Origin: Armatimonadota bacterium
Lineage (GTDB): Bacteria > Armatimonadota > Fervidibacteria > Fervidibacterales > Fervidibacteraceae
DNA length: 12,064 nt
Assembly (NCBI GenBank): GCA_026419315.1
Contig: JANZZQ010000024.1
Location: 1-12,064 of the forward strand
Reading direction: 5' to 3'
The number at the start of each line of letters is the position of its first letter. Within the stretch, counting starts at the first letter, position 1. This document shows positions 6,373 to 12,064 of this stretch, one piece after another. The notes under the pieces were generated by a model, which was given only the letters and a program-made list of their open reading frames with translations, ran no database searches and had not been told where the DNA came from. A program made the translations under genes and the position numbers.

Positions 6373-7377
6373 GTGGCGGATTTTGCCGGAAAAACGAGTG
6401 GGCTTTTTGACACCGACGGACTTTGCGAACTTGCAAGGGAGGTTTTGCGGATTGAAGCGGATGCAATCCGACAGTTAGTGGAACGGATCGGCTCGGATTT
6501 TGAGAAAGCTGTTCACATCCTCTTGAATTGCAAAGGTCACGTTGTCGTCACGGGCATGGGCAAATCCGGGGCAATTGGTCGCAAAATTGCAGCAACCCTT
6601 TCAAGCACGGGCACTCCTTCCTTGTTCCTTCACCCAGCAGAAGGCGTTCACGGCGATTTGGGTTCGATAACCCCGAACGATGTTGTCCTTGCACTCAGTT
6701 ACAGTGGCGAGACCGACGAACTTTTAGCGATTTTGCCCGCCATAAAACGATTGGGCATCCCGTTAATCGTCCTTACGGGAAACCCTAATTCCACGCTGGC
6801 AAGAGCGGCCGATGTCGTTTTGGATGTTTCAGTTGAAAGGGAGGCATGTCCACTTAACTTAGCACCAACCGCAAGTGCAGCGGCGATGTTGGCGATGGGG
6901 GATGCCTTGGCACTGGCCGCAATGAAAGCAAAACGCTTCACTCAGGAAGATTTCGCTCGCTTGCATCCGGCAGGTGCTTTGGGAAGAAGGCTACTGCTGA
7001 GGGTCAAGGATTTGATGAGAACTGGGGAAAGAATGGCCGTTGTCCATTTCCGGGAGCCGACAAGGGCAGCGTTCGCCGCAATCACAAAAGCCCGCGCCGG
7101 TGCCTGCGTGGTAGTGGACGATGAGGGCAAATTGTGCGGAATCGTCACTGACGGGGATTTGAGGAGGGCTTTGCTGAGAGATGTGAATTTGTTCAACGCT
7201 CCGGTTACAGAGGTCATGACGAAGTCGCCAAAGGTTATCCACCCAGATGCACTCGCAACGGAAGCTCTTCGGTTGATGCAAAGCTACCAAATTGATGACC
7301 TCCCGGTCATAGATGAGCATGGTCGTCCCGTAGGGATGCTTGACGTGCAAGACTTGTTGCAGGCAGGCATTGTCTGA
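6373..7377 (+). CDS. kdsD: arabinose-5-phosphate isomerase (KpsF/GutQ/KdsD family)
   Basis: 334 residues from the preferred GTG; the family norm is about 320-330. It interconverts D-ribulose 5-phosphate and D-arabinose 5-phosphate, the first committed step toward Kdo for lipopolysaccharide or capsule. The SIS domain (about 45-180) shows TGMGKSG (60-66), the HPAEGVHGDLG loop, SYSGET (109-114) with Glu113, and LAPTASAAAML. The conserved His198 stands in LHPAGALGRR, before two CBS domains (about 213-334: DLMRTGE..., then VTEVMTKSP...). That order is diagnostic of the family. It supports a diderm envelope with Kdo-containing glycans, although no kdsA, kdsB or kdsC is in the window. The downstream coiled-coil gene follows after 17 bases and may be co-transcribed. 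Confidence 0.9.
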   Translation: MADFAGKTSGLFDTDGLCELAREVLRIEADAIRQLVERIGSDFEKAVHILLNCKGHVVVTGMGKSGAIGRKIAATLSSTGTPSLFLHPAEGVHGDLGSITPNDVVLALSYSGETDELLAILPAIKRLGIPLIVLTGNPNSTLARAADVVLDVSVEREACPLNLAPTASAAAMLAMGDALALAAMKAKRFTQEDFARLHPAGALGRRLLLRVKDLMRTGERMAVVHFREPTRAAFAAITKARAGACVVVDDEGKLCGIVTDGDLRRALLRDVNLFNAPVTEVMTKSPKVIHPDALATEALRLMQSYQIDDLPVIDEHGRPVGMLDVQDLLQAGIV

Positions 7378-7378
7378 A

Positions 7379-7384
7379 GGGAGG
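7379..7384 (+). promoter_or_regulatory. Shine-Dalgarno site setting the coiled-coil protein start
   Basis: GGGAGG lies 10 bases before the ATG at 7395 but only 1 base before the first in-frame ATG at 7386. That spacing is too short for initiation there, so 7395 is preferred. Confidence 0.6.
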
Positions 7385-7394
7385 AATGAAAAAA

Positions 7395-7904
7395 ATGAGA
7401 GAGGCAGATTGGGTGGAGCGACTGTGGCAGCAGATTGGCCTATTGGCAACGCAAACTGTCACCAAAGAAGACATCCAACGACTGGAAGGGAAGCTGGATT
7501 CTCTGGCCAGTGAGGATGCACTGGAAAAGTTAGCGGGCAAACTTGACACTTTGCTTATTAACGCGGCAACCAAAGTTGAGGTTGGGCGGATAGAAAGCAG
7601 AATGGAGCTCCTGCCTTTGAAGGAGGATGTTCATAGGATAGAAACCCGCCTTACAGACTCCCTGCCCCAAATGGTGACCAAGCAGGAATGGAGCGCCATG
7701 GAAACCAGATTGGCTCGCACCTTGACGAAAGAGGATTTCTCCCACGCGATCGTTCCCTTGCGGGAGGCTTTGGATTCCGCCGCTCAAAGGTTATCTGACT
7801 CAGTCCAGCAAATCAATTCCCTTCGCAACCTCGTTGGGATATCGCTGGCCCTAAATGCCTTCACTTTACTTCTTCTCGTTTTGCTTTTGCTGAGAACTCG
7901 CTAA
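7395..7904 (+). CDS. tail-anchored coiled-coil protein with three 36-residue repeats
   Basis: 169 residues, highly charged and helical, ending in one hydrophobic segment (about 146-166) and Arg-Thr-Arg. It is therefore probably a C-terminally anchored membrane protein with its coiled coil in the cytoplasm. A motif like T-K-E-D-h-x-R-h-E-x-R-L recurs at 23, 39, 59, 75, 95 and 111. The spacing alternates 16 and 20, which gives three tandem 36-residue units (23-58, 59-94, 95-130). Clear copies are TKEDIQRLEGKLDSL (23), LKEDVHRIETRL (75) and TKQEWSAMETRL (95). The layout recalls bacterial DUF1640/CCDC90-type proteins, which form trimeric stalks with a membrane anchor, but I cannot confirm homology. 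No enzyme motif is present. Function is unknown; the position directly after kdsD may reflect co-transcription only. Confidence 0.75.
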   Translation: MREADWVERLWQQIGLLATQTVTKEDIQRLEGKLDSLASEDALEKLAGKLDTLLINAATKVEVGRIESRMELLPLKEDVHRIETRLTDSLPQMVTKQEWSAMETRLARTLTKEDFSHAIVPLREALDSAAQRLSDSVQQINSLRNLVGISLALNAFTLLLLVLLLLRTR

Positions 7905-7919
7905 ACCTTTACCGTCGTG

Positions 7920-7928
7920 TGCTATAAT
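7920..7928 (+). promoter_or_regulatory. extended -10 promoter of the prepilin gene
   Basis: TGCTATAAT is a perfect extended -10 element (TGn plus TATAAT). No good -35 stands 16-18 bases upstream (7900-7905 reads GCTAAA), which the TG extension can compensate. A start near 7935 would give a leader of about 37 bases with the SD. The element begins 16 bases after the upstream stop, so the prepilin has its own promoter. Confidence 0.6.
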
Positions 7929-7971
7929 GGAGCGTGGAAGTCACAGAAAAACATGGCAGGGAGGGATTGCC

Positions 7972-8835
7972 ATGGGAAGTTTGAGTGGGGTTAGCGAAGG
8001 CAGGAAAGGTTTCACGCTGATTGAGCTGTTGGTAGTCATCACAATTATCGTCATTTTGGCGAGTATCCTCTTCCCCGTGTTTGCTCGCGCCCGCGAAAAA
8101 GCGAGACAATCCCAATGCCTCAGCAACATGCGAAACATCCTTCAAGCAACTGCCCAGTATTCACAAGACTTCGACGAGCGATTTCCTTTCTGGCGCACCC
8201 CTTGCTGGGTTGGTGGACCTTCTTACATGTTTGATGCTCCAATCCCTGCGAAGCTTGACCCTCACCTTCGCAACGCTCAAATTTACCTTTGCCCTTCAAC
8301 TGCTCGCGATTGGAGTTGGCCTCTCGAGGGTGGAAGAAGTGGTTGGGGTTGGGCTTGTGGTCGCGGGTTCGGAACTCACCCATCAATCCGTCGCCCAGAT
8401 TGGCTTTACCTAACCCACTACGGTTACAACGAATTTGTTCAAAACGACGCTGAAGGCTACGGTAAATTCTCAACGATCAAGCGAGCAAGTGAATTCGTCA
8501 TTTGGGGTGACAGTGAAGCTGCTTTCTTTACCCCTTGGGGTTACAACCAGCCTTGGGGCATCTCACCTGCTGGTATTGTCCGCAGGCTTGCCTTCCCAGA
8601 AATTTACCCTCCCCCTCTCGACCAGGACCCGAGAGCTGATGAATTCGCCACCCGCCACAGTGGCGGCTCTATCTTGGGCTTTGCCGACAGCCACGCAAAA
8701 TGGTTCCCGTGGCGCCAAATCCGAATGGCTCGCCCATACTCACCCGTTGGACCTTTGGGCGGGACGCTCCGATTTATGCTCTGTGATGAAGTCCCTGACG
8801 CTCGTTGCTTGAGAACTGATTTCTGGTGGTGGTAG
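7972..8835 (+). CDS. type II pseudopilin-like protein with H-X9-D motif (DUF1559-like)
   Basis: 287 residues. The class III signal is textbook: a short charged leader ends RKG13 with prepilin peptidase cleavage before Phe14. It is followed by TLIELLVVITIIVILASILFP, with Glu5 of the mature protein (Glu18) needed for assembly, then ARAREKARQSQCLSNMRNI, typical of these prepilins. The C-terminal processing-associated motif appears as His229-X9-Asp239-Ser240 (family norm H-X9-D-G), followed by HAKW. The body is rich in Trp, Tyr and Pro, has a few Cys, and ends in three tryptophans. It should be exported and assembled in or on the envelope; its cargo or role is unknown. I chose the ATG at 7972 because GGGAGGG lies 6 bases upstream. 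An in-frame ATG at 7927 lies inside the promoter -10. No pilus machinery gene is nearby. Confidence 0.88.
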   Translation: MGSLSGVSEGRKGFTLIELLVVITIIVILASILFPVFARAREKARQSQCLSNMRNILQATAQYSQDFDERFPFWRTPCWVGGPSYMFDAPIPAKLDPHLRNAQIYLCPSTARDWSWPLEGGRSGWGWACGRGFGTHPSIRRPDWLYLTHYGYNEFVQNDAEGYGKFSTIKRASEFVIWGDSEAAFFTPWGYNQPWGISPAGIVRRLAFPEIYPPPLDQDPRADEFATRHSGGSILGFADSHAKWFPWRQIRMARPYSPVGPLGGTLRFMLCDEVPDARCLRTDFWWW

Positions 8836-8940
8836 TTTTGTCTGGTTTCCGTTTTTCGCTCGCCAAGCCTCTGATCGGTCAAAGGGTTGACTAATCGCCT
8901 TTTGGCCGCGGCAGTTTAGTCTCTGGAACACGCCTAAAAC

Positions 8941-8954
8941 CTTAAGCGCTTAGG
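8941..8954 (+). promoter_or_regulatory. palindromic candidate operator upstream of the LacD-like gene
   Basis: CTTAAGCGCTTAGG contains the perfect 10-base palindrome TAAGCGCTTA (8943-8952) with a central CG, the half-site arrangement used by many LacI/GalR-family sugar repressors. It sits 43 bases before the aldolase start. A TTGACT at 8887-8892 is a possible -35, but no good -10 stands at proper spacing. The rest of 8836-8985 shows nothing recognisable. Confidence 0.3.
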
Positions 8955-8981
8955 TTGCCTTAAACATGAAACGCTCGCCTC

Positions 8982-8989
8982 GGAGGTGA
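8982..8989 (+). promoter_or_regulatory. Shine-Dalgarno site setting the LacD-like start
   Basis: GGAGGTGA is a perfect anti-SD match, ending 8 bases before the ATG at 8998. The earlier in-frame GTG (8986) and ATG (8989) overlap the SD itself and are unlikely starts. Confidence 0.7.
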
Positions 8990-8997
8990 TGAAGCAG

Positions 8998-10077
8998 ATG
9001 CAATTGTCAGCAGGAAAGTGGCAACGGCTCCGTTCCTTAACGGACGAGCAAGGCCGCTTTAAGATGATGGCGATTGACCAGCGCGATTCGATGAGGGAAG
9101 CGATCCGTAAAAAGTTGGGTGACATCCCGAGCGATGAAATGTTCAAGCATGTCGCAAGGGTGAAGGAACTTGTAACCAAGCACCTTGCCCGCTATTCAAC
9201 TGCGACATTGACTGACCCGGTTTACGGCTACCCCTACTCAATCCAGCACTTACCACCCCGAGTTGGGCTGTTGCTCGCATATGAGGAGTCGCCGCCCCAG
9301 CGAGTTGAAGTTAACGGAAAACGAGAACGCCGCGCCATTTTAATTGAAGGTTGGTCAGTTGAAAAGGCTCTAAGGGCCGGTGCAGATGCTGTCAAGTTGC
9401 TCATTCACTACCGCCCCGACGCTTCCGAAGAAACTTGCAGACACCAACAAGAAGTTGTCCGAAAAGTTGGCGAAGAATGCGCTAAGTATGATGTTCCGTT
9501 CCTCCTTGAGTTCACCGGATACGATTTGGTCTCCGGCGAAACCAAGACCCCAGAATACGCTAAAAAGAAGCCTTGGGTTGTCATTGAAAGTGTCAAGGAG
9601 TTCAGCAAGCCCGAATACGGGGTTGACATCCTTAAGGTTGAGTTCCCAGCAGACTTGAAGTTTGTCAAGGAATTCGCCAACGGCGCTTTTGACGGGCAAG
9701 AACGACCTGCCGTTTACTCCCTCAAAGAAGTTGAGCAATTTTGCAAAGAACTCAATGATGCCGCCGGCGCTCCTTGGGTAATTTTGAGCGCTGGCGTCGA
9801 CATTGAAGAGTTCCTCATCCAAGTTGAAATGGCTTGCGAGGCTGGTGCAAGTGGATTCCTCTGCGGTCGTGCGATCTGGAAGGGCGTCCTTGACTACTTC
9901 CCCGATGAAGCCAGGATGGAGGAATGGCTGTCAACGGTCGGAGCTTACAACTTTATTCGGGCAAACGCTTACGCCGAAAAGGCGAGACCTTGGTATGAGC
10001 ACCCAAAGTTTGGTGGCAAATGCAATGTTGAACTGAAAGGCAAATCGCCGAACTGGTATGCCGAATACGGCTCATGA
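8998..10077 (+). CDS. class I tagatose-1,6-bisphosphate aldolase-like protein (LacD family)
   Basis: 359 residues, somewhat longer than streptococcal LacD (about 325). It resembles LacD throughout: MAIDQRDSMR near the N-terminus (LacD AIDQRGALKR), LTDPVYGYP, GLLLAYEE, WSVEKALRAGADAVKLLIHY, and FLLEFTGYD with Glu171. GVDILKVEFP carries the expected Schiff-base Lys213, and the C-terminal ILSAGVD plus GFLCGRAIWKG match the phosphate-binding region. The family splits tagatose or fructose 1,6-bisphosphate to glyceraldehyde 3-phosphate and dihydroxyacetone phosphate, and related clades act on sulfoquinovose-derived 6-deoxy-6-sulfofructose 1-phosphate. No sugar kinase, isomerase or transporter is adjacent, so the real substrate is open. 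It is a cytosolic, probably single-gene unit with a LacI-type palindrome upstream and a strong stem-loop 12 bases downstream. Confidence 0.82.
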   Translation: MQLSAGKWQRLRSLTDEQGRFKMMAIDQRDSMREAIRKKLGDIPSDEMFKHVARVKELVTKHLARYSTATLTDPVYGYPYSIQHLPPRVGLLLAYEESPPQRVEVNGKRERRAILIEGWSVEKALRAGADAVKLLIHYRPDASEETCRHQQEVVRKVGEECAKYDVPFLLEFTGYDLVSGETKTPEYAKKKPWVVIESVKEFSKPEYGVDILKVEFPADLKFVKEFANGAFDGQERPAVYSLKEVEQFCKELNDAAGAPWVILSAGVDIEEFLIQVEMACEAGASGFLCGRAIWKGVLDYFPDEARMEEWLSTVGAYNFIRANAYAEKARPWYEHPKFGGKCNVELKGKSPNWYAEYGS

Positions 10078-10089
10078 CATCTGATGGTT

Positions 10090-10151
10090 GGGAGGGTGAA
10101 TCTCCCGACAAACCCTCAAAAACACGGCCCGCGGGAGAAGTTCACCCTCCC
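10090..10151. repeat. long imperfect inverted repeat (stem-loop) between convergent genes
   Basis: GGGAGGGTGAATCTCCCG (10090-10107) pairs with the segment 10132-10151 over 18 base pairs, broken only by a 2-base bulge (10139-10140). The loop is 24 bases (10108-10131). It starts 12 bases after the aldolase stop and ends 38 bases before the purM stop. A short TCTCTTTT follows on the plus strand, so it could act as a terminator for the aldolase transcript. There is no T-tract on the minus side. The stem is longer than most intrinsic terminators and could be a dispersed intergenic repeat (REP- or MITE-like); one window cannot decide. Confidence 0.75.
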
Positions 10152-10189
10152 CGATCTCTTTTGCGTGCGCTTGTGCATTGCTCATCTTT

Positions 10190-11257
10190 TCAGCCTGATG
10201 GCAGAAAGGTTAGACCCTGTTCTGTAAACCACAACTTCCTTTCCCCAACCCTGTTAATGTGCCCGATGATTTGAGCCTGTTCACCTTGCGAACGCAAAAT
10301 GGCAACGGTCTTGTCAGCATCCTCGGGCGCAACAACAACGCAGAACCCAACACCCATGTTGAAAGTCTTGAACATTTCTTCGTTGGGCACTTGCCCCAAT
10401 TTTTGAATCACCGCAAAAATCGGCGGGATTTCCGGCAAAGAGTTGATAACGAACTCGCACGGGGTTTGAACCCTTAAAAGGTTCAAAAAACCGCCGCCCG
10501 TTATGTGAATCAAAGCCTTGACAGGAATTTGTTTCATCAGCTCGAGAACAGGCTTGACATAAATTCTTGTCGGCTTGAGCAACTCTTCGCCGACAGCGCA
10601 GCCGAACTCAGGGACAAATTGACTTGGCGACCACTTTGCGATGTCAAAGAAAATTCGTCTCGCAAGGGTCAAGCCGTTGCTGTGAATTCCGTTGCTCGCA
10701 AGCCCAACGACGATATCGCCTCTTTGCAAGTTTTGACCCACGATGATTTTCTGCGGGTGAACTAACCCGACACATGTTCCAACCAAATCAAACCCTTTGC
10801 CCTCCTCAACCCGTCTTATCATCTCCCGAATTTGAGCCAACTCTCCGCCAACGATTGCTACGCCCGCTTGCTTTGCACCCTCTGCAAGCCCGAAAGCGAT
10901 TTGCTCAATAACATCGGGATTGAGTTTCTCAACCGCAAGGTAATCAACGAAAATCGCTGGCGTTGCGCCAACACACAAAACATCGTTGACATTCATCGCA
11001 ACGCAATCAATCCCGACGGTGTCATATTTGTCAAGCATCTCGGCGACCAAAAGTTTCGTGCCCACGCCGTCGGTTGAAATTGCGATGGCGAGTTCGTCGG
11101 TGATTTGAACGACGGCAGCGAAGTAGCCAATTCCGAGGGCTAATTTGCCAACGGGCAAGAAATTCGCTGTTGGCTTCAAGACCTCAGTCAGCCGCTTCAG
11201 CGCTTCCGGCTCACCGCGAACATCAACGCCTGCTTCTTGGTAAGTCATTGGCTTCAA
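10190..11257 (-). CDS. purM: phosphoribosylformylglycinamidine cyclo-ligase (AIR synthetase)
   Basis: 355 residues, the usual size. PurM closes the imidazole ring of FGAM with ATP to give AIR, step 5 of purine synthesis. Motifs in order: YQEAGVD (6-12), STDGVGTK (61-68), GIDCVAMNVNDVLCVGATP (82-100), a GGE motif reading GGELAQ (137-142) where most PurM have GGETAE, SNGIHSNG, HITGGGF and FNMGVGF. The frame is open to an ATG at 11320, overlapping the upstream gene, but GAGGTGA lies 7 bases before a TTG at 11257, the best-supported start. The ATG at 11248 is possible but 16 bases from that SD. It follows the unrecognised gene by 26 bases on the same strand and probably shares its transcript. purQ is about 4 kb away on the same strand, with plus-strand genes between. 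Confidence 0.93.
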   Translation of the reverse strand: MKPMTYQEAGVDVRGEPEALKRLTEVLKPTANFLPVGKLALGIGYFAAVVQITDELAIAISTDGVGTKLLVAEMLDKYDTVGIDCVAMNVNDVLCVGATPAIFVDYLAVEKLNPDVIEQIAFGLAEGAKQAGVAIVGGELAQIREMIRRVEEGKGFDLVGTCVGLVHPQKIIVGQNLQRGDIVVGLASNGIHSNGLTLARRIFFDIAKWSPSQFVPEFGCAVGEELLKPTRIYVKPVLELMKQIPVKALIHITGGGFLNLLRVQTPCEFVINSLPEIPPIFAVIQKLGQVPNEEMFKTFNMGVGFCVVVAPEDADKTVAILRSQGEQAQIIGHINRVGERKLWFTEQGLTFLPSG

Positions 11258-11264
11258 CGAACTT

Positions 11265-11271
11265 TCACCTC
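11265..11271 (-). promoter_or_regulatory. Shine-Dalgarno site favouring a TTG start for purM
   Basis: On the minus strand GAGGTGA (within AAGGAGAGGTGA) ends 7 bases before the TTG at 11257. The ATG three codons further in is too far from it for normal initiation. Confidence 0.5.
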
Positions 11272-11283
11272 TCCTTAAGGTTC

Positions 11284-12063
11284 TCATCTGTTTGCACTTG
11301 ACGAAACCACAGTGACCCAATGCACAAACATCGGTTTCACTTTGATTGGCGGGTTATCTTTGCCAACCAATTGTAGCGCTTTCTCTCGCTCGTAGTAATA
11401 AAGCCCGTGAGCACTTATGGAGAGGTTCAATCTCCGTTCCTCAGCGGTTACTGGGTCAATGATTTTGATGAGCAGGTGCTCAAAGTTTTCAAGGGATTCT
11501 CTGGAAAACGAAAGGTCATGCCCTAAAGTCGGGATGGTCAAAGTCAGTCGCCCTTCCACTTCGCCGTCAAAGATGACTTGGGAAGGCGAATCAATACTTT
11601 TCTTCCGCTCAACTATAACTCTGACTTTGGTGACAGGCTCTTCCCGCTCCTTGAACCTTAGCCACTCCTTATCGCGTATTTCAGCCCTGTAGATATGCCT
11701 CGTGGCTTCAATCTCCAAGGTGAAGGTGACTTCATGAGGCGCAAGCAATGAGTTGACAGACAAGATTGAGCCCCAAAGGGCGTAGTCCTTAAATGCCCAT
11801 AGGGCAAGCCCTTCAAGTCTTTGGCAACGCATCCCTTCGTGTTCCACAAGCACTGATGTTGTCAAGCCGACTTTTTCTGGGTAGAAAGCGTGAATAAGGA
11901 ACAATGTTTTCCCCGTTTCGTCTGTGAACTTTTCAGCGATACATTGAGCATTAGTTGGGTCAAAAGCGCCTTGTCGGTAAAAATAAACTCGGCAACGAGC
12001 GCCTATTGCAGGGCTGAAGGTCGGTTTCATAATGTCACCGGGCATTTCTTGCCGTGCTTTCAC
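11284..12063 (-). CDS. unrecognised, probably beta-rich protein (may continue past the window)
   Basis: I do not recognise this protein. The visible frame encodes 259 residues from a GTG at 12063, one base from the window edge, so the true start may lie outside. In-frame ATGs at 12045 and 12030 are alternatives; GGTGAC six bases before the one at 12030 is a weak SD. There is no signal peptide, membrane segment, coiled coil or catalytic motif. Alternating hydrophobic and polar residues (such as VTFTLEIEATRHIYRAEI) and few long helices suggest one or two beta-sandwich domains. There are many charged residues and several Trp and Tyr. It is 26 bases upstream of purM on the same strand, so co-transcription is likely, but nothing links it to purine synthesis. 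The coding call rests on the length of the open frame and protein-like composition. Confidence 0.65.
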   Translation of the reverse strand: MKARQEMPGDIMKPTFSPAIGARCRVYFYRQGAFDPTNAQCIAEKFTDETGKTLFLIHAFYPEKVGLTTSVLVEHEGMRCQRLEGLALWAFKDYALWGSILSVNSLLAPHEVTFTLEIEATRHIYRAEIRDKEWLRFKEREEPVTKVRVIVERKKSIDSPSQVIFDGEVEGRLTLTIPTLGHDLSFSRESLENFEHLLIKIIDPVTAEERRLNLSISAHGLYYYEREKALQLVGKDNPPIKVKPMFVHWVTVVSSSANR

Positions 12064-12064
12064 C

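Overview
The window is a compact, protein-coding stretch of a bacterial chromosome. It has no rRNA, tRNA, CRISPR array, transposase or phage gene that I can recognise. Strong purine-rich Shine-Dalgarno (SD) sites, frequent GTG/TTG starts, and a prepilin of the type II pseudopilin / H-X9-DG (DUF1559-like) class suggest a diderm bacterium of the Armatimonadota/Planctomycetota kind. Both phyla carry large sets of such prepilins. The KdsD homologue fits an outer membrane with Kdo-type sugars. This placement is inference from gene families; no marker gene fixes the taxonomy.

Layout. (1) 29-976, minus: a cytoplasmic BNR/Asp-box sialidase-like protein, divergent from (2) a tight plus-strand string from 1125 to 5325: secreted TPR protein, dihydrolipoyl dehydrogenase, two single-domain CheY-like receivers, a 98-residue protein made only of two DNA gyrase A C-terminal blades, and a 2,4-diaminopentanoate-dehydrogenase-like oxidoreductase. 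Spacings run from 4-base overlaps to 42 bases, so this is probably one operon. (3) 5326-5565: a convergent intergenic stretch with a possible weak terminator and otherwise nothing I can identify. (4) 5566-6267, minus: purQ. (5) Plus strand: kdsD (6373-7377), a tail-anchored coiled-coil protein with three 36-residue repeats (7395-7904), a prepilin with its own extended -10 promoter (7972-8835), and a LacD-like class I aldolase (8998-10077) preceded by a LacI-type palindrome. (6) 10090-10151: a strong 18-bp imperfect inverted repeat between convergent genes. (7) Minus strand: purM (10190-11257) behind an unrecognised gene (11284-12063) that reaches the window edge.

How the genes relate. purQ and purM are two steps of de novo IMP synthesis but stand apart, with no purL or purS here. 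kdsD and the aldolase both handle sugar phosphates but are probably separate units. No complete pathway or defence system is visible. The most unusual items are the free-standing two-blade gyrase C-terminal protein downstream of two orphan receivers, the 36-residue-repeat tail-anchored protein, and the long inverted repeat after the aldolase gene.
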